Assembly: GCA_017515535.1 (NCBI GenBank)
Contig: JAFWFQ010000058.1
Span: 1-35,775, forward strand
Source: Parasporobacterium sp.
GTDB lineage: Bacteria > Bacillota > Clostridia > Lachnospirales > Lachnospiraceae
Direction of reading: 5' to 3'
Length of the DNA stretch: 35,775 bases
Below, one piece after another: positions 33,657 to 35,775 of this stretch. The notes beneath the pieces are model-generated. The model ran no database searches and was not told the DNA's origin. It saw nothing but the letters and a program-made list of their open reading frames with translations. The position numbers and the translations under genes are program-made. The number at the start of each line of letters is the position of its first letter. Position 1 is the first letter of the stretch.

Positions 33657-34631
33657 CTATTGAAACATAGTTTCCTCAAAGCCGGAATTCACAATGACCG
33701 GAATTCCAAGCCCCGCCGCATCCGATGAAAAGCTTTCAAATGCGTCCGGATCAGACGACACTGTGTCGATTTCGATCATGACTGCATCATAATCCCCCCG
33801 GACCAGCTCTTTCGGGGAAATATCCGCGGAACCGGTCAGGATGCTGACCAGCGGAACTTTGATCACGATCGCCTCTTTTTCGATACCCGCCGGAAGCTCC
33901 GTTCCCTCCGGGGCCAGGATATATTTCACCACATTTTTCATATAAAGATTTGCCTGTGCGTCTTCCACCGTCTGTGCTTTTCCTGTATATGCGGCATAAT
34001 CAAAGGAATCCAAAGATGCATCCTCTGTTTTTTTCAGTTGAACTTCCAGGACCCTGACACCGTTTTCATAATCAAATACTTTATACTGCTCTCCGGATTC
34101 AGACGCTTCTTCCCGGGCGGCTTCCAGTCCCGGAATAAAGGGAGCTGATTCATCCAATGTATTTGTCTTTAAAAGTGCATAAAGATCTTGTCCGCGCTCC
34201 TCCGAATCCTCGTAAATAAAAAGGGTATATTCAATTTCATGTGCCTGTGACATCTTTGTCGTCTCAGCATAGATCGTATTATTCGCATTGATCTGAACCG
34301 GGATCTCCGCATAAGAAGTCCCCTCTCCATGATCACAGTTATATTTTTCATCTCCTACACGGATATAAGTATAGGCGTCACTGTCAAAAATAATTGTTGC
34401 AGTATAATCCGATCCGTTCTTATTGATCGCTCCGCAGGAGATCCCGACTTTTCCCGTGCCGCCGCTGAAAGAAAACTTTACCGCAGCATCGTTCTCCTCG
34501 GAAACTGCCGGCACAGCATTTCCGGAACCTTGAGTCTCCTTCGAAGGAGTTTCTGTTTTTCCACAGCCTGAAAAAAGAAGGCAAACAAGAAAAAGGCTGC
34601 CAAGGATCGATAGGATCGCATTCCGTTTCAT
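33657..34631 (-). CDS. lipoprotein with NEAT-like module fused to half of a BtuF-like domain
   Basis: 324 aa. Signal peptide with lipobox LLFSGC, lipid Cys at 23. NEAT-like module about 50-150: FSFSGGTGKVGISCGA, GSDYTATIIFDSDAYTYIRVGD, YAEIPVQIN, and TTKMSQAHEIEYTLFIY. Residues about 165-324 (FIPGLEA, YKVFDYENGVRVLEV, YILAPEGTELPAGIEKEAIV, GLGIPVIVN) align by eye with the N-lobe of the BtuF-like protein at 28997-30244 but stop before the second lobe. It is a shorter relative of the interrupted surface protein. ATG 34631 overlaps the stop of the Met8-like gene (TGATG). Function unknown; an extracytoplasmic corrinoid or tetrapyrrole relay protein is inferred. Confidence 0.8.
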   Translation of the reverse strand: MKRNAILSILGSLFLVCLLFSGCGKTETPSKETQGSGNAVPAVSEENDAAVKFSFSGGTGKVGISCGAINKNGSDYTATIIFDSDAYTYIRVGDEKYNCDHGEGTSYAEIPVQINANNTIYAETTKMSQAHEIEYTLFIYEDSEERGQDLYALLKTNTLDESAPFIPGLEAAREEASESGEQYKVFDYENGVRVLEVQLKKTEDASLDSFDYAAYTGKAQTVEDAQANLYMKNVVKYILAPEGTELPAGIEKEAIVIKVPLVSILTGSADISPKELVRGDYDAVMIEIDTVSSDPDAFESFSSDAAGLGIPVIVNSGFEETMFQ

Positions 34632-35110
34632 CAGTCATCCCCCATTTCGTCTAATGCTTCGCGAATCTTTTCTGTTACTCTTTTTGCCTGCGAATGATCG
34701 CTTCCGCTTGCAGTTACTCCGACAACGACATTCTCTTTCTGTACAATGCCCGGAAAATAAAAATCACATAATGTTTTATCATGACTTACATTGACCGGGA
34801 TCCCTTTTTCTCTGCAAAGGACTCCGATCGTCTTATTGACGTCCGGATCATTCGTCGCAGCCAGTACCATATCAGCCCCTTCCAGATCTGATTCCTCAAA
34901 TATCTTTTTCCGAAGCTGAATCGGCCCTTTTCCTGCCATCGCAAGGATCTCCTCCTCGATTTGAGGAGCAGTTACCGTGATCTTCCCCGCAAAATCCAGC
35001 AGTGTCCGGATCCGTCTTGCAGCAATCTTTCCGGCCCCGACGACAAGCACATGTTTTTCTGAAAGATTCAGAAAGATCGGAAAAAAGGGGTTATTTTGCG
35101 CTTCCTGCAT
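34631..35110 (-). CDS. precorrin-2 dehydrogenase (Met8/CysG N-terminal family)
   Basis: Oxidises precorrin-2 to sirohydrochlorin with NAD, upstream of siroheme and the anaerobic corrin pathway. 159 aa, a single-domain SirC/YlnF-like form. Seen: FFPIFLNLSEKHVLVVGAGK with the dinucleotide-binding GAGKIAARR, ITVTAPQI, DMVLAATNDPDVNK, VNVSHDKTLCDFYFPGIV, and SGSDHSQAKRVTEKIRE. It is placed between two surface-protein genes: 4 nt after the membrane-anchored one and 1 nt overlap with the lipoprotein gene. Ferrochelatase activity, which some Met8 proteins have, cannot be judged. Confidence 0.9.
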   Translation of the reverse strand: MQEAQNNPFFPIFLNLSEKHVLVVGAGKIAARRIRTLLDFAGKITVTAPQIEEEILAMAGKGPIQLRKKIFEESDLEGADMVLAATNDPDVNKTIGVLCREKGIPVNVSHDKTLCDFYFPGIVQKENVVVGVTASGSDHSQAKRVTEKIREALDEMGDD

Positions 35111-35114
35111 TTCA

Positions 35115-35774
35115 TTACCTCTTTCTCTGACGTGTCTTTTTAATGACCAGATTCAGTACAAATCCTACAACCAGAATGATCACCGCAATGATCAAAACCT
35201 TCTTTGCTGCTTCCTGCGGGATTTTCCCCTTTGGTCCGACTGTAAGAGAATAAAACGTGATTTCATAACGGATCTCAACCGGATCACCCATGGCTGTCGT
35301 GTCGGCAATCACAGGGAAGGTCTCATCCATTTTAACGATCGGGATCGTGAATGTAGAATTCCCTCCATCCTTGGTCTCGTTATAAAAAGTCTTATCCCCG
35401 ATGATCATATAGTCATAATGAGAACTGCTCCAAAGGAGTTTTGCATATGCTTTTCCGTCTTTCACAATCATCCAGGTCGGGGAACTGATACTGGCACGTC
35501 CGCTGCCGCCTACCATGTTCACCTCGATGGAGTATTCGCCGTCCGGAAGATCGATATCAACCGGAAGCGGTTCGCCCTTCAGTAAAACAGCATCTGACTT
35601 CACCTCATCCGGATCCGCATCCGGGTCCTCTTCCTCGGGATTTGCATTTTCACGCTCAGTCTCCTGTTGAAGGATTGCTGCTGCATCCGCCTCATCTGCT
35701 CCGTATGCCTGAATTGCATCCTCGATCAGTTCATAATCAGGAAGCTCGATTTGTACGATTCCGTCAGGAAGGGA
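35115..35774 (-). CDS. membrane-anchored surface protein with NEAT-like module (partial, 5' end outside window)
   Basis: The frame is open to the window edge (220 codons including the stop), so the start is outside; GTG 35603 is unlikely to be the true start. Acidic linker (NPEEEDPDADPDE), then NEAT-like module: LPDGEYSIEVNMVGGSGRAS, IVKDGKAYAKLLWSSSHYDY, STFTIPIV, and DTTAMGDPVEIRYEITFY, in which the His of the other copies is Val. A transmembrane segment (VLIIAVIILVVGFVLNLVI) and basic tail KKTRQRKR end the protein, so it is anchored by its C-terminus. Part of the set with the Met8-like and lipoprotein genes. Confidence 0.8.
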   Translation of the reverse strand, partial: SLPDGIVQIELPDYELIEDAIQAYGADEADAAAILQQETERENANPEEEDPDADPDEVKSDAVLLKGEPLPVDIDLPDGEYSIEVNMVGGSGRASISSPTWMIVKDGKAYAKLLWSSSHYDYMIIGDKTFYNETKDGGNSTFTIPIVKMDETFPVIADTTAMGDPVEIRYEITFYSLTVGPKGKIPQEAAKKVLIIAVIILVVGFVLNLVIKKTRQRKR

Positions 35775-35775
35775 A

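Noticed and set aside
28997..35775. A plain heme (Isd) uptake locus
   Set aside because: The NEAT-like modules would fit, but the cobalamin riboswitch and corrin genes favour a corrinoid; heme remains possible but is not the preferred reading.

Overview
The window looks like the chromosome of an anaerobic, low-to-mid GC Firmicute of the class Clostridia. The evidence is the Shine-Dalgarno sequences (GGAGG/AGGA), sigma-A-like promoters, a Trp T-box leader, a cobalamin riboswitch, the oxygen-independent (CbiD/CbiG) corrin pathway and a lipoprotein-based FecB/BtuF importer. I cannot name a genus. The window holds no tRNA, rRNA, CRISPR array, insertion sequence or prophage that I can see. Nearly all of it is coding; only aroF and tyrA, with their leader, lie on the + strand.

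Left part (1-8226). carA-carB (minus) diverges from aroF-tyrA (plus). The aroF leader encodes a Tyr-rich 24-residue peptide followed by competing antiterminator and terminator structures, which is a classical ribosome-mediated attenuator. tyrA ends at a terminator facing dapL and trpB2 (minus), which lie behind a Trp-specific T-box leader.

Middle part (8227-15037). A minus-strand shikimate/phenylalanine operon runs pheA, aroB, aroC, a fused aroE-aroK, aroA and a second, type I-alpha DAHP synthase. With the left part this covers chorismate synthesis, except for 3-dehydroquinate dehydratase, plus the Phe and Tyr branches. aroA carries an in-frame TGA at codon 8 of the expected reading frame.

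Right part (15184-35775). A contiguous minus-strand operon of about 18 kb starts behind a cobalamin riboswitch (about 33412-33540). It encodes a secreted multi-domain surface protein interrupted by an in-frame TAG, a BtuF/FecB-like lipoprotein, a FecCD permease, an ATPase with a C-terminal extension, and then cbiD, cbiF, cbiG, cbiH, a cbiJ-cbiE-cbiT fusion, cbiA, cbiB, cobD, cbiP and cbiC. Upstream lies a second gene set: a membrane-anchored surface protein (cut by the window edge), a Met8-like precorrin-2 dehydrogenase and another lipoprotein.

The most interesting content is this right end. Several proteins share a NEAT-like beta-rich module with a conserved T-T-x-M-[SG]-x-x-[HV]-x-I-x-Y motif. 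Two of them fuse it to what looks like only the N-terminal lobe of the neighbouring BtuF-like binding protein. With the riboswitch and the corrin genes, this suggests an undescribed Gram-positive corrinoid (or related tetrapyrrole) capture and relay system, analogous in layout to the Isd heme system. That function is inference; the domain sharing and gene layout are visible in the sequence.
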